NCBI GenBank assembly: GCA_031258755.1
Contig: JAIRMK010000034.1
Coordinates: 1 to 11,441, forward strand
Direction of reading: 5' to 3'
DNA from: Prevotellaceae bacterium
GTDB taxonomy: Bacteria > Bacteroidota > Bacteroidia > Bacteroidales > UBA932
DNA: 11,441 nucleotides
Part shown: in pieces, positions 1 to 6,276 of the stretch
Layout of the letters: each line of letters begins with the position of its first letter
Numbering within the stretch: the first letter of the stretch is position 1
Translations under genes and position numbers: made by a program
Notes under the pieces: model-generated
What the model was told of the DNA's origin: nothing
Seen by the model: only the letters and a program-made list of their open reading frames with translations
Databases searched by the model: none

Positions 1-397
1 GATAACCCGATACATTGGTAACAGGTTGAAAATTCTCGTTAAAAAAGAAAAACGCGGGAAGATTTTGTCTGTTGAATACATTCAGCAACATCGACGAAAT
101 AAAAAACTGCCCTGCCTTCGCCATCGTAAACCGCACCGCATAAAACCGTGTATTGATTTTCTTCACCACACTGCTGTCGGAAAGCGTTTCTTCCGCCATT
201 TTTTGACACCAGTGGCAGTCCTCACTATACACCATAAAGAAAAAATTTCTGGACGTATCGCGGTGAAGCGTTTCCGCTTCTTCCAGCGACAACCAGTGAA
301 TTCCGGCTTTCGACAAGGTGGTATCGCCCGCAACCTCTTGGGCTGTCAACGATACCGAAACAACAAACAGCAACACGGTGATTAATAAATTACGCAT
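1..397 (-). CDS. Exported thioredoxin-like protein, CHWC type (partial, C-terminus beyond left edge)
   Basis: Reading the minus strand from the ATG at 397-395 gives an open frame of 132 codons that leaves the window with no stop. It starts MRNLLITVLLFVVSVSLTAQ, a typical Sec signal peptide with likely cleavage after Ala19. The mature part has the tryptophan/EEAE segment (HWLSLEEAE, about residues 34-42), then a beta strand and a thioredoxin-type C61-H62-W63-C64 site, and a candidate cis-proline at Pro114 (NLPAF). It resembles the thioredoxin_7/DUF255-like family of periplasmic thiol-disulfide proteins. It begins 15 bases after the stop of the similar gene at 413-985, on the same strand, so the two look like a tandem duplication in one operon. 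The substrate is unknown. A CHWC rather than CGPC site suggests a redox potential different from that of classical thioredoxin, which is inference. The C-terminus and full length cannot be judged here. Confidence 0.85.
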   Translation of the reverse strand, partial: MRNLLITVLLFVVSVSLTAQEVAGDTTLSKAGIHWLSLEEAETLHRDTSRNFFFMVYSEDCHWCQKMAEETLSDSSVVKKINTRFYAVRFTMAKAGQFFISSMLLNVFNRQNLPAFFFFNENFQPVTNVSGY

Positions 398-412
398 CAC
401 TCGGCAAAAACT

Positions 413-985
413 TTAATTGTTCTCGGCTTGCATGATTTTGGGCCATTCCTGCATGAACGTTTCCCAGTTCATCTTCTTGTAATAATCTTGTGCGATAAAT
501 ACAAGGAGGGGGCGTAACTCTTCCGGCGTGCGGTATCCGGGAACTACGGTTATTAGTTGCAACTTCTCGTCCATGTAGGCAATCGTAGGATAGCTCATTT
601 GTCCGTTTAATATGCTCACGGCCAACTCATGGGAGCGGTATTCCGGCTTGAACTTGTAGGTGTGTCCACCCAGCGTAATCGGAGCTTTCCCCTCTGCATC
701 TAATTTTACCGGATAAAAATACGCATTCAAATAAGCCGCCACATCTTCTACCTGAAAGGTGTTTGCGTCCATTCTCTTACACCATCCGCACCAGTCGGTA
801 TACACGTCGATGAAGAACTTGCGCGGCTCTTTGGCCGTAAGTTTTTCCGCCTCCTCAATAGTAAACCATTTTACGGCAGTATTCGCCGACGCCGTATTGG
901 CATCGGGTTGCGTGGCTGTAACCTTCGGGGCTGTCAACAAGCCTAAAAAGATTACCAATACGAAAGTAACTAACGTTTTATACAT
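413..985 (-). CDS. Exported thioredoxin-like protein, CGWC type
   Basis: This 190-residue protein starts with a hydrophobic signal sequence (residues 1-25, MYKTLVTFVLVIFLGLLTAP) and is expected in the periplasm. The mature domain has a thioredoxin fold signature: strand KFFIDVYTDW, active site C66-G67-W68-C69 followed by KRMD, and the cis-proline loop SYP (Pro133). A C-terminal helical tail (about 155-190) follows. The KWFTIEEAEKL segment at residues 39-49 matches the same segment of the downstream paralogue at 1-397. The family (thioredoxin_7-like) reduces or isomerises disulfides in exported proteins; the actual partner is not visible. It is first in a two-gene minus-strand unit, with a consensus promoter 37 to 70 bases upstream of its start. 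The start at 985 is chosen because it opens the signal peptide. Confidence 0.9.
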   Translation of the reverse strand: MYKTLVTFVLVIFLGLLTAPKVTATQPDANTASANTAVKWFTIEEAEKLTAKEPRKFFIDVYTDWCGWCKRMDANTFQVEDVAAYLNAYFYPVKLDAEGKAPITLGGHTYKFKPEYRSHELAVSILNGQMSYPTIAYMDEKLQLITVVPGYRTPEELRPLLVFIAQDYYKKMNWETFMQEWPKIMQAENN

Positions 986-1021
986 GACGAGAAAGTGTTA
1001 ATATATAGAAGTATCAAACCT

Positions 1022-1055
1022 CAAATGTACGAAAAATATATAAATAAACAACAAA
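1022..1055 (-). promoter_or_regulatory. Bacteroidetes-type promoter of the thioredoxin-like pair
   Basis: On the minus strand TTTG (1055-1052) is followed after 22 bases by TACATTTG (1029-1022), a perfect match to the TAnnTTTG -7 element. Transcription would begin near 1015, giving a leader of about 30 bases before the ATG at 985. The -33 element directly abuts the folE stop codon, so the thioredoxin pair can be transcribed separately from folE. No clear Shine-Dalgarno sequence is seen in the leader, which is normal for this phylum. Confidence 0.6.
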
Positions 1056-1652
1056 TTAGTGTAATTTAACACCAATGAGGCGGGTAAATTCTTCTCGTGT
1101 ACGGAGGTCTTTCATAAAAGTACCGGTGAAGGCCGACGTGGTGGCCACCGAATTTTGTTTTTGTACCCCGCGCATTTGCATGCACGTGTGCGCCGCCTCA
1201 ATCACCACCGCCACGCCCAGCGGGTTGAGGGTTTCCTGAATACAATCGCGGATTTGTACCGTGAGGCGTTCCTGCACCTGCAGCCGGCGGGCAAAGGCCT
1301 CCACCACCCGCGCAATCTTGCTCAACCCGGTGATATACCCATTGGGAATGTAGGCCACATGCGCCTTTCCATAAAACGGCAACATGTGATGTTCGCATAA
1401 TGAATACAATTCAATGTCTTTTACGAGCACCATTTGCCGGTATTCCTCCTTGAACAAAGCCGACTTCAAAATGGCTGCCGGGTCGGTATTATACCCCTGG
1501 GTAAGAAACTGCATCGACCGCGCCACCCGCTCGGGTGTCCTTTTTAATCCGTCGCGACCGATATCCTCCCCCAGCAAAGACAGAATAGCTTCATAATGGG
1601 ACATTAACGCTTTAGTGGTATCCTCATCAAAATGTTCAACTTTTGTGTACAT
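1056..1652 (-). CDS. folE: GTP cyclohydrolase I
   Basis: FolE converts GTP to 7,8-dihydroneopterin triphosphate, the first step of tetrahydrofolate (and other pterin) synthesis in the cytoplasm. The 198-residue product has the expected length. The zinc and catalytic residues are all present: LCEHHMLPF with Cys86, His88 and His89, and AAHTCMQMRG with His155 and Cys157. GLSKIARVVEAFARRLQVQERLT-type sequence occupies residues 109-131, and a further conserved block is SVATTSAFTGTF (168-179). The frame stays open upstream to 1823, but that extension has no FolE similarity and runs into the divergent mqnB, so the start MYTKVEHF at 1652 is chosen. It is divergent from mqnB (55-bp gap) and lies upstream of the thioredoxin-like pair on the same strand. 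Confidence 0.97.
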   Translation of the reverse strand: MYTKVEHFDEDTTKALMSHYEAILSLLGEDIGRDGLKRTPERVARSMQFLTQGYNTDPAAILKSALFKEEYRQMVLVKDIELYSLCEHHMLPFYGKAHVAYIPNGYITGLSKIARVVEAFARRLQVQERLTVQIRDCIQETLNPLGVAVVIEAAHTCMQMRGVQKQNSVATTSAFTGTFMKDLRTREEFTRLIGVKLH

Positions 1653-1671
1653 AAAATAAATCGTAAATTTA
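1642..1671 (+). promoter_or_regulatory. mqnB: Possible mqnB promoter containing a perfect palindrome
   Basis: TTTG at 1642-1645 is followed after 18 bases by TAAATTTA at 1664-1671, which misses the TAnnTTTG consensus only in the last base. The -7-like box is the core of a perfect 12-bp palindrome, CGTAAATTTACG (1662-1673), so the same sequence reads as a -7-like box on the minus strand, towards folE. It could be a promoter shared by both directions, an operator, or both. The spacer is a little short and the upstream element overlaps the start of folE, so the call is tentative. Confidence 0.3.
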
Positions 1672-1707
1672 CGGCAATTATACGAAAAAAAATTAAAATT
1701 CCGCTTT

Positions 1708-2340
1708 ATGAAACTTCTTATTACGGCTGCTACGCCCGAAGAACTCCTGGTAGCCCAACAATTGGCTACCGTCACACCGGAAACGTGCCACTGTGCGGTA
1801 ACCGGCGTCGGCCTCGCCCCCACGGCCTATCACACCCTTAAATGCTTACAGGCCGGTCACTATGACTTGGCGGTGAATATCGGCATTGCCGGAAGTTTTA
1901 CGGAACGACTGCCTGTGGGCAGCGTATGCGTCGTCAATAAAGAATATTTCGGCGATTGCGGTATCCAAACCCCGAAAGGCTTTTTCACGTTATTCGACGA
2001 ACATATTTTGAATGCCAATACATTTCCTTTTGTGGATGGCGCACTCTATGCCCCTGTGCATCCCCTGACGCACTTAGCAGGTATTCCTGTGGCCACAGGC
2101 GTTACCGTGCATACGGTAAGCGGCGAGCCGCAACGCATTGCCGAGTTGCAGTCGCGCTTCTCGCCCGATATTGAAACGATGGAAAGCGCCGCATTCTTTT
2201 ATGTCTGCCTGCAGGAAAAAATCCCATTCCTTGCCCTGCGCGCCATTTCCAATAAGATAGAGCCTCGCGATAAATCAAAATGGAATATCCCGCTGGCCTT
2301 GCAAAATTTAGGAAATGTGATTAAAAACAACCTGTTATAA
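1708..2340 (+). CDS. mqnB: Futalosine hydrolase
   Basis: MqnB removes hypoxanthine from futalosine to give dehypoxanthine futalosine, in the alternative (futalosine) menaquinone pathway. The 210-residue protein has the nucleoside phosphorylase / MTA-SAH nucleosidase fold. It starts MKLLITAATPEEL with the acidic residues Glu11/Glu12 near the N-terminal strand, has TGVG (32-35), NIGIAGSF (57-64), the ribose-binding Met158-Glu159 in ETMESAAF, and ends in RAISNKIEPRDKSKW (178-192). Where MTA/SAH nucleosidases carry a catalytic Asp after RAIS there is Asn182; together with the RDKSKW tail this points to the futalosine branch rather than to Pfs/MTAN, as I recall the family. The adjacent mqnD, 28 bases downstream, supports the call. 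It is divergent from folE. Confidence 0.92.
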   Translation: MKLLITAATPEELLVAQQLATVTPETCHCAVTGVGLAPTAYHTLKCLQAGHYDLAVNIGIAGSFTERLPVGSVCVVNKEYFGDCGIQTPKGFFTLFDEHILNANTFPFVDGALYAPVHPLTHLAGIPVATGVTVHTVSGEPQRIAELQSRFSPDIETMESAAFFYVCLQEKIPFLALRAISNKIEPRDKSKWNIPLALQNLGNVIKNNLL

Positions 2341-2368
2341 TACATCTTAACATCTTTAGTACTTTTAT

Positions 2369-3169
2369 ATGCAACACCAATATCTGTCATTGGCCTTTTC
2401 GCCCTGCCCGAACGACACGTTCATGTTCGACGCCCTGGCGCACCACCGGATTGACACCGAAGGCCTGCACTTCAATGTGCACCTCGCCGATGTGGAAGCG
2501 CTGAACCACGCGGCCATGCGTCACACCTACGACATTACAAAGCTCAGCTACCATGCCTACGCCTACGTGGAGGAGCAATACGCCATGCTTCCGGCGGGCA
2601 GCGCGCTGGGCTTCGGCAACGGCCCCCTGCTGGTGAGCGCGCGGGCGCTGCATGAAGACGAACTGGCCACCGCGCGCGTGGCGGTGGCCGGCCGCTACAC
2701 CACTTCCGTAGCGCTGCTCAAAGCCGCTTTTCCGCAGGTCGCCGACTTGCGCGAAACCGTTTTCTCGAACATCGAACGCATGGTGCTGTGCGGCGACGCC
2801 GACGCCGGCGTGCTCATCCACGAGGGGCGCTTCACCTACGCCCAAAAAGGCCTGCACCTGATTGCCGACCTCGGCGCACGGTGGGAAGAAAAAACCCGGC
2901 AGCCTGTCCCGCTTGGCGGCATTGCAATGCGGCGCACCCACCCTGAGGCGCTCCAACAGACTGTGACGCGGGTATTACGGCGCAGTATCGAATACGCTCT
3001 TGCCCACCCGGACGCCGGCGCCGCCTTCGTCCGGAAACATGCCCAGGAAATGGACGGGCAGGTTATAAAACAGCATATTGCGCTATATGTAAACCGCTTT
3101 TCGCTCGACCTGGGGGACGACGGCCGGGAAGCTGTTCATTACTTTTTGAAACAAATTTCCGTAAAATAG
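2369..3169 (+). CDS. mqnD: 1,4-dihydroxy-6-naphthoate synthase
   Basis: MqnD cleaves cyclic dehypoxanthine futalosine to 1,4-dihydroxy-6-naphthoate, the naphthoquinone precursor of menaquinone, in the cytoplasm. The 266-residue protein has the periplasmic-binding-protein-like fold of the family. Its hallmarks are LAFSPCPNDTFMF (residues 8-20), TKLSYHAY (57-64), GFGNGPLLVS (81-90), GVLIHEGRFTY with the probable catalytic base His151, and VPLGGIAM (180-187). It follows mqnB by 28 bases on the same strand and probably shares its transcript. The other futalosine-pathway genes (mqnA, mqnC, mqnE) are not in this window. G+C is high in parts: the row 2641-2700 counts 75% by eye. This high G+C opens long antisense frames that are not genes. 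Confidence 0.95.
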   Translation: MQHQYLSLAFSPCPNDTFMFDALAHHRIDTEGLHFNVHLADVEALNHAAMRHTYDITKLSYHAYAYVEEQYAMLPAGSALGFGNGPLLVSARALHEDELATARVAVAGRYTTSVALLKAAFPQVADLRETVFSNIERMVLCGDADAGVLIHEGRFTYAQKGLHLIADLGARWEEKTRQPVPLGGIAMRRTHPEALQQTVTRVLRRSIEYALAHPDAGAAFVRKHAQEMDGQVIKQHIALYVNRFSLDLGDDGREAVHYFLKQISVK

Positions 3170-3191
3170 GGGGTATATTCAAAAAAAATAC

Positions 3192-3199
3192 TACTTTTG
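3192..3199 (+). promoter_or_regulatory. glnN: Probable -7 element of the glnN promoter
   Basis: TACTTTTG matches TAnnTTTG exactly and lies 41 bases before the glnN start, predicting a leader of about 35 bases that ends in an A-rich stretch. No good TTTG is seen about 20 bases upstream, so only the -7 element is called. It shows that glnN need not depend on the mqnB-mqnD transcript. Confidence 0.5.
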
Positions 3200-3240
3200 C
3201 AGCGTTATGTCCATAAATTTTAACTAAAACCTGTAAAAAA

Positions 3241-5433
3241 ATGAGTACTTTTAGATTTCAAGCGCTTCAAGAGTTCACCACCCGCCGTGCCGAACGTTTT
3301 TATCCCACGCCGCCGCGCATTTCCGACTGCTACGGCATTAATGTATTTAATCAGGAGAAGATGAAGAAGTATCTCTCCACCGAGGCCTTCGAGGCGGTGC
3401 GTTGCGCCGTAGAAGAAGGCAAGAAAATTGACCGCAAGATGGCCGACCAGATTGCCGCCGGCATGAAAACCTGGGCGCTGGAACGCGGCGCAACCCACTA
3501 CACACACTGGTTTCACCCGCTCACCGACGCTACGGCCGAGAAGCACGAATCATTCATCGAGCCGGCCAAGGGCGGCGGCGCGTTTGAAAATTTCCGCGGC
3601 GACCTCTTGGTACAGCAGGAACCCGACGCTTCGAGCTTCCCCAGCGGCGGCTTGCGCAATACGTTTGAAGCCCGCGGCTACACCGCCTGGGACCCTTCAT
3701 CACCGGCATTTATTATAGAAGACACGTTGTGTATTCCCAGTATTTTCGTGTCCTACACCGGCGAAGCGCTCGACTATAAAACCCCGCACCTTAAATCGCT
3801 GCAAGCGCTGGAAAAGGCCGCCGTCAAGGTGTGCCAGTATTTCGACAAGGACGTTATCCGCGTACAGGCCACGCTGGGTCTCGAACAGGAATATTTTGTG
3901 GTGGACAACGCCCTCTACCGCGCCCGCCCCGACCTGATGCAGACCAACCGGACGCTCATGGGACACGCCGCCGCCAAAAACCAACAGCTCGAAGACCACT
4001 ATTTCGGCGCCATTCCATCGCGCGTTATGGCGTTCATGAAGGACTTTGAAGTGGAAGCCTACAAGCTGGGCGTGCCGCTTAAAACACGTCACAACGAAGT
4101 GGCGCCAAACCAGTTCGAGTTTGCGCCGGTATATACCGAGGCCAACCTCGCCGTAGATCACAACCAGATGATGGTGATGCTCATGCGCCGCATCGCCAAG
4201 AAGCACAAGCTCAAGGTGATTTTCCACGAAAAGCCCTTTGAGGGCGTGAACGGCTCGGGCAAGCACTGCAACTGGTCGATGCGCACCAACACCGATGTTA
4301 ATCTGCTCTCGCCCGGCAAGACGCCGCGCAACAACCTGCAATTCCTCACGTTTTTCGTGGCTGCCATCCGCGCCGTGTTCGAGCACCACTACCTGCTCAT
4401 GGCGAGCATCACGTCGCTCAACAACTCGCACCGTCTGGGCGCCAACGAAGCGCCGCCCGCCGTGATGTCGATTTTTGTAGGGAAAACACTCACGAAAGTG
4501 CTTAATGAAATTGAAGAACGCGTGGGAAACAAGAAGATGACGCCCGACGAAAAGACCACCCTGAAACTCGATGTGGTAGGAAAAATTCCCGAAATATTAC
4601 CAGACAATACCGACCGTAACCGCACGTCGCCCTTTGCCTTCACCGGCAACCGCTTTGAGTTTCGCGCCGTAGGCTCGTCGGCTAATGTGGCGTGGCCTTC
4701 GCTGGTGCTCAATGCCGCCGTGGCGCAGCAGCTCAACCGCTTCAGCGAGGCCGTGGACAAGCTGATTGAGAAAGGCGTGAAAAAAGACGAAGCGATTTTC
4801 CAAGTCCTTCGCGTGTTTATCCAGGAATCGAAAGCCATTCGTTTTGAAGGTAACGGCTATTCGGCCGAGTGGGTGAAAGAAGCTAAACAGCGCGGCCTGC
4901 GCGGCATTAAAGACGTGCCTTCGGCATTCGACGCATTTCTCGAACCGGCGTCGAAAAAGTTATTCGCGGACTTGGGGCTCTTTTCCGACAAGGAAATTGA
5001 AGCCCGTCACGAAATACAAAACGAAGTGTTCATTAAAAAGCTGCAAATCGAATCGCGCGTGCTGGGCGATTTGGCTATCAACCATATTATTCCCACCGCC
5101 ATCCGGTATCAGAATTTACTGATTGAAAACCTGCGCGGCCTGAGAGAAATTTATTCCGCAAAAGAATACACAACCCTCGCCGGCCCGCAAATCGACACCT
5201 TGCGCACCATCTCGTCTTATATTATTGATATTCGCAATCTGGTTACCGACATGGTGGAAGCCCGCAAGAAAGCCAATGCCGTTGATGATGTCCACAAACG
5301 CGCCGTCACCTATTCCAACACGATTATTCCGTTTATGCGGGATATTCGCGCCTGCATCGACCATCTTGAAATTATTGTGGATGACGAGTTGTGGCCCTTG
5401 CCCAAGTACCGCGAGCTGCTGTTCCTGCGGTAG
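3241..5433 (+). CDS. glnN: Glutamine synthetase, type III
   Basis: This enzyme makes glutamine from glutamate, ammonia and ATP in the cytoplasm and is the main ammonia-assimilating enzyme of many Bacteroidetes. The 730 residues fit the GSIII class (about 725-730), which is much longer than GSI or GSII. In order there is a GSIII-specific N-terminal domain starting FRFQALQEFTTRRAERF, the block FEARGYTAWDPSSPAFI (142-158), the metal/glutamate motif GLEQEYF (213-219), RHNEVAPNQFEFAP (283-296), the ATP-site block KPFEGVNGSGKHCNWSM (331-347), and RTSPFAFTGNRFEFRAVGSS (461-480). A GSIII C-terminal helical extension runs to the end. All key motifs appear intact. It has its own promoter and is convergent with the HEPN-MNT pair downstream. 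The ATG at 3241 fits the family's N-terminus. Confidence 0.98.
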   Translation: MSTFRFQALQEFTTRRAERFYPTPPRISDCYGINVFNQEKMKKYLSTEAFEAVRCAVEEGKKIDRKMADQIAAGMKTWALERGATHYTHWFHPLTDATAEKHESFIEPAKGGGAFENFRGDLLVQQEPDASSFPSGGLRNTFEARGYTAWDPSSPAFIIEDTLCIPSIFVSYTGEALDYKTPHLKSLQALEKAAVKVCQYFDKDVIRVQATLGLEQEYFVVDNALYRARPDLMQTNRTLMGHAAAKNQQLEDHYFGAIPSRVMAFMKDFEVEAYKLGVPLKTRHNEVAPNQFEFAPVYTEANLAVDHNQMMVMLMRRIAKKHKLKVIFHEKPFEGVNGSGKHCNWSMRTNTDVNLLSPGKTPRNNLQFLTFFVAAIRAVFEHHYLLMASITSLNNSHRLGANEAPPAVMSIFVGKTLTKVLNEIEERVGNKKMTPDEKTTLKLDVVGKIPEILPDNTDRNRTSPFAFTGNRFEFRAVGSSANVAWPSLVLNAAVAQQLNRFSEAVDKLIEKGVKKDEAIFQVLRVFIQESKAIRFEGNGYSAEWVKEAKQRGLRGIKDVPSAFDAFLEPASKKLFADLGLFSDKEIEARHEIQNEVFIKKLQIESRVLGDLAINHIIPTAIRYQNLLIENLRGLREIYSAKEYTTLAGPQIDTLRTISSYIIDIRNLVTDMVEARKKANAVDDVHKRAVTYSNTIIPFMRDIRACIDHLEIIVDDELWPLPKYRELLFLR

Positions 5434-5460
5434 ATAATGCTCAAATATCAAGGTGAATAA

Positions 5461-5486
5461 ACGTGTGAGGCGGAGTTCTCACACGT
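5461..5486. terminator. Terminator-like hairpin between convergent glnN and the MNT gene
   Basis: ACGTGTGAG (5461-5469) and CTCACACGT (5478-5486) form a perfect 9-bp stem with an 8-base loop, in the space where glnN and the minus-strand MNT gene meet. On the minus strand the stem is followed by a short T-rich run (TTTATT). On the plus strand there is no T-run. It therefore looks like an intrinsic terminator mainly for the HEPN-MNT unit, with weaker bidirectional use. The distal arm contains the last two codons and the TGA stop of the MNT gene. Confidence 0.55.
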
Positions 5487-5787
5487 GCAACGCTTCACCG
5501 GATAACAGAATTTCGTAAGCAAGCGGATTATTGACATTAAAATCTCTTTTCCGGAAAGGATGAGGTTCAATGCGGCTATCTACATAGCGCGTTAATTTTA
5601 ACAGTTCGACTTGCCGCTGGATGTGATTGTCGTAATCATCAAAAACCACGGCAATATCAATGTCGCTGTGTTCGTTAAAATCACCTTTTGAGTAGGAGCC
5701 GAATAAAATGATTTTATCGTAATTAAACGTTGATTTCACTACCCTAGCATATTTTTGTGCAATAGTGATAGCTGTTTTTTTATCCAT
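5479..5787 (-). CDS. MNT-type minimal nucleotidyltransferase (HEPN partner)
   Basis: This 102-residue protein is a minimal nucleotidyltransferase of the kind encoded beside HEPN proteins. The signature G30-S31-X10-D42-X-D44 (in LFGSYSKGDFNEHSDIDIAVV, split here across residues 28-48) is intact, and Glu74 in SRIEPHPF is a candidate third metal ligand, so it is predicted to be active. In characterised HEPN-MNT modules the MNT protein acts as antitoxin by transferring AMP to the HEPN toxin; whether this holds here is inference. Its start lies inside the HEPN gene (49-base overlap), so translation is probably coupled. G+C is clearly lower than in the flanking genes. It is second in a two-gene unit and ends in the hairpin at 5461-5486. 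Confidence 0.9.
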   Translation of the reverse strand: MDKKTAITIAQKYARVVKSTFNYDKIILFGSYSKGDFNEHSDIDIAVVFDDYDNHIQRQVELLKLTRYVDSRIEPHPFRKRDFNVNNPLAYEILLSGEALHV

Positions 5788-6176
5788 AAACGCAATTGTT
5801 TAATTTTATCAATCCATTCTTTTGTATAATCGGCGGTACAAATAGCATAAAATTCCTTTTTATAGTCATCGTACCGTGCACTTATATTGAATGTGGTAAT
5901 GTTGTATAGCCATTCTGCATGTTCTTCCGTAAGTTCCATTTCGCTAAGTTCTGCTAACCGATAGAGATTATGTGTAAACGGAGCATGTGTTTTCTTCGCT
6001 TTCACATAATAGGCTTTTAATAACTTTTCGAGTGAAATATGTCCGATAAACAATGCCCAGCTATATGTTTTCGACCGATATAGCGTAAGCATTACATTGA
6101 AATCATTATCCGAACTTTCCGTCCAATGTTTTATTATTTTTTCGACGTCTATCGAAGTATTATTGATTTCGTTCAT
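5739..6176 (-). CDS. HEPN domain protein (putative toxin partner)
   Basis: This 145-residue, all-helical protein fits the HEPN family (PF05168 type). Recognisable blocks are the first helix WTESSDNDFNVML, GHISLEKLLKAYYV (45-58), the conserved FTHNLYRLAEL (67-77), and FNISARYDDYKKEFY (96-110) followed by a final helix ending around residue 140. The canonical RX4-6H ribonuclease motif is not present: after Arg101 there is YDDYKKEF and no histidine within range. This variant may therefore lack RNase activity or use other residues. It is encoded first, overlapping the MNT partner by 49 bases, a typical HEPN-MNT order. The row 6001-6060 counts 33% G+C by eye, far below glnN. The start at 6176 follows a TAACTTTG promoter box by 14 bases. 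Confidence 0.87.
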   Translation of the reverse strand: MNEINNTSIDVEKIIKHWTESSDNDFNVMLTLYRSKTYSWALFIGHISLEKLLKAYYVKAKKTHAPFTHNLYRLAELSEMELTEEHAEWLYNITTFNISARYDDYKKEFYAICTADYTKEWIDKIKQLRLWIKKQLSLLHKNMLG

Positions 6177-6190
6177 TGGCTTACTTTTTA

Positions 6191-6226
6191 CAAAGTTATA
6201 TGAAAAAAATGGATTTTACACACAAA
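6191..6226 (-). promoter_or_regulatory. Probable promoter of the HEPN-MNT pair
   Basis: On the minus strand TAACTTTG (6198-6191) is an exact TAnnTTTG -7 element. A TTTG lies at 6226-6223, with a spacer of 24 bases, somewhat longer than usual. Predicted initiation is about 8 bases before the HEPN ATG at 6176, so the leader would be very short. Confidence 0.45.
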
Positions 6227-6260
6227 CAATAAGTTTTTATGCCATTTCGGAAAAATCATG

Positions 6261-6268
6261 TATATTTG
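6261..6268 (+). promoter_or_regulatory. Probable -7 element of the PorE-like gene
   Basis: TATATTTG matches TAnnTTTG exactly and ends only 8 bases before the ATG at 6277. Transcription from it would start a few bases before the start codon, giving a nearly leaderless message. The -33 region (TTAT at the expected place) is poor. The box is divergent from the HEPN promoter 60-70 bases away. Confidence 0.45.
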
Positions 6269-6276
6269 TAGGCAAA

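Noticed and set aside
759..1001. An 80-codon plus-strand frame over the thioredoxin-like gene
   Set aside because: It is antisense to a gene with a clear signal peptide and active site, and has no support of its own.
1653..1823. An N-terminal extension of FolE by 57 residues to an ATG at 1823
   Set aside because: The extension has no FolE similarity, overlaps the divergent mqnB start antisense, and family length fits the start at 1652.
2387..2956. A 189-codon open frame antisense to mqnD
   Set aside because: It is a by-product of the high G+C of mqnD; the translation is rich in valine, glycine and histidine with no recognisable family, and has no promoter or operon context.
3700..4431. A 243-codon open frame antisense to glnN
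   Set aside because: It lies wholly inside a strongly conserved gene, with low-complexity composition typical of antisense shadows.
6097..6276. A 60-residue upstream extension of the PorE-like frame
   Set aside because: It overlaps the HEPN gene and promoter region, and would bury the clear lipoprotein signal peptide that starts at 6277.
5434..6276. Insertion-sequence or integron ends around the HEPN-MNT pair
   Set aside because: No terminal inverted repeats, target duplications or transposase remnants could be found by eye on either side.
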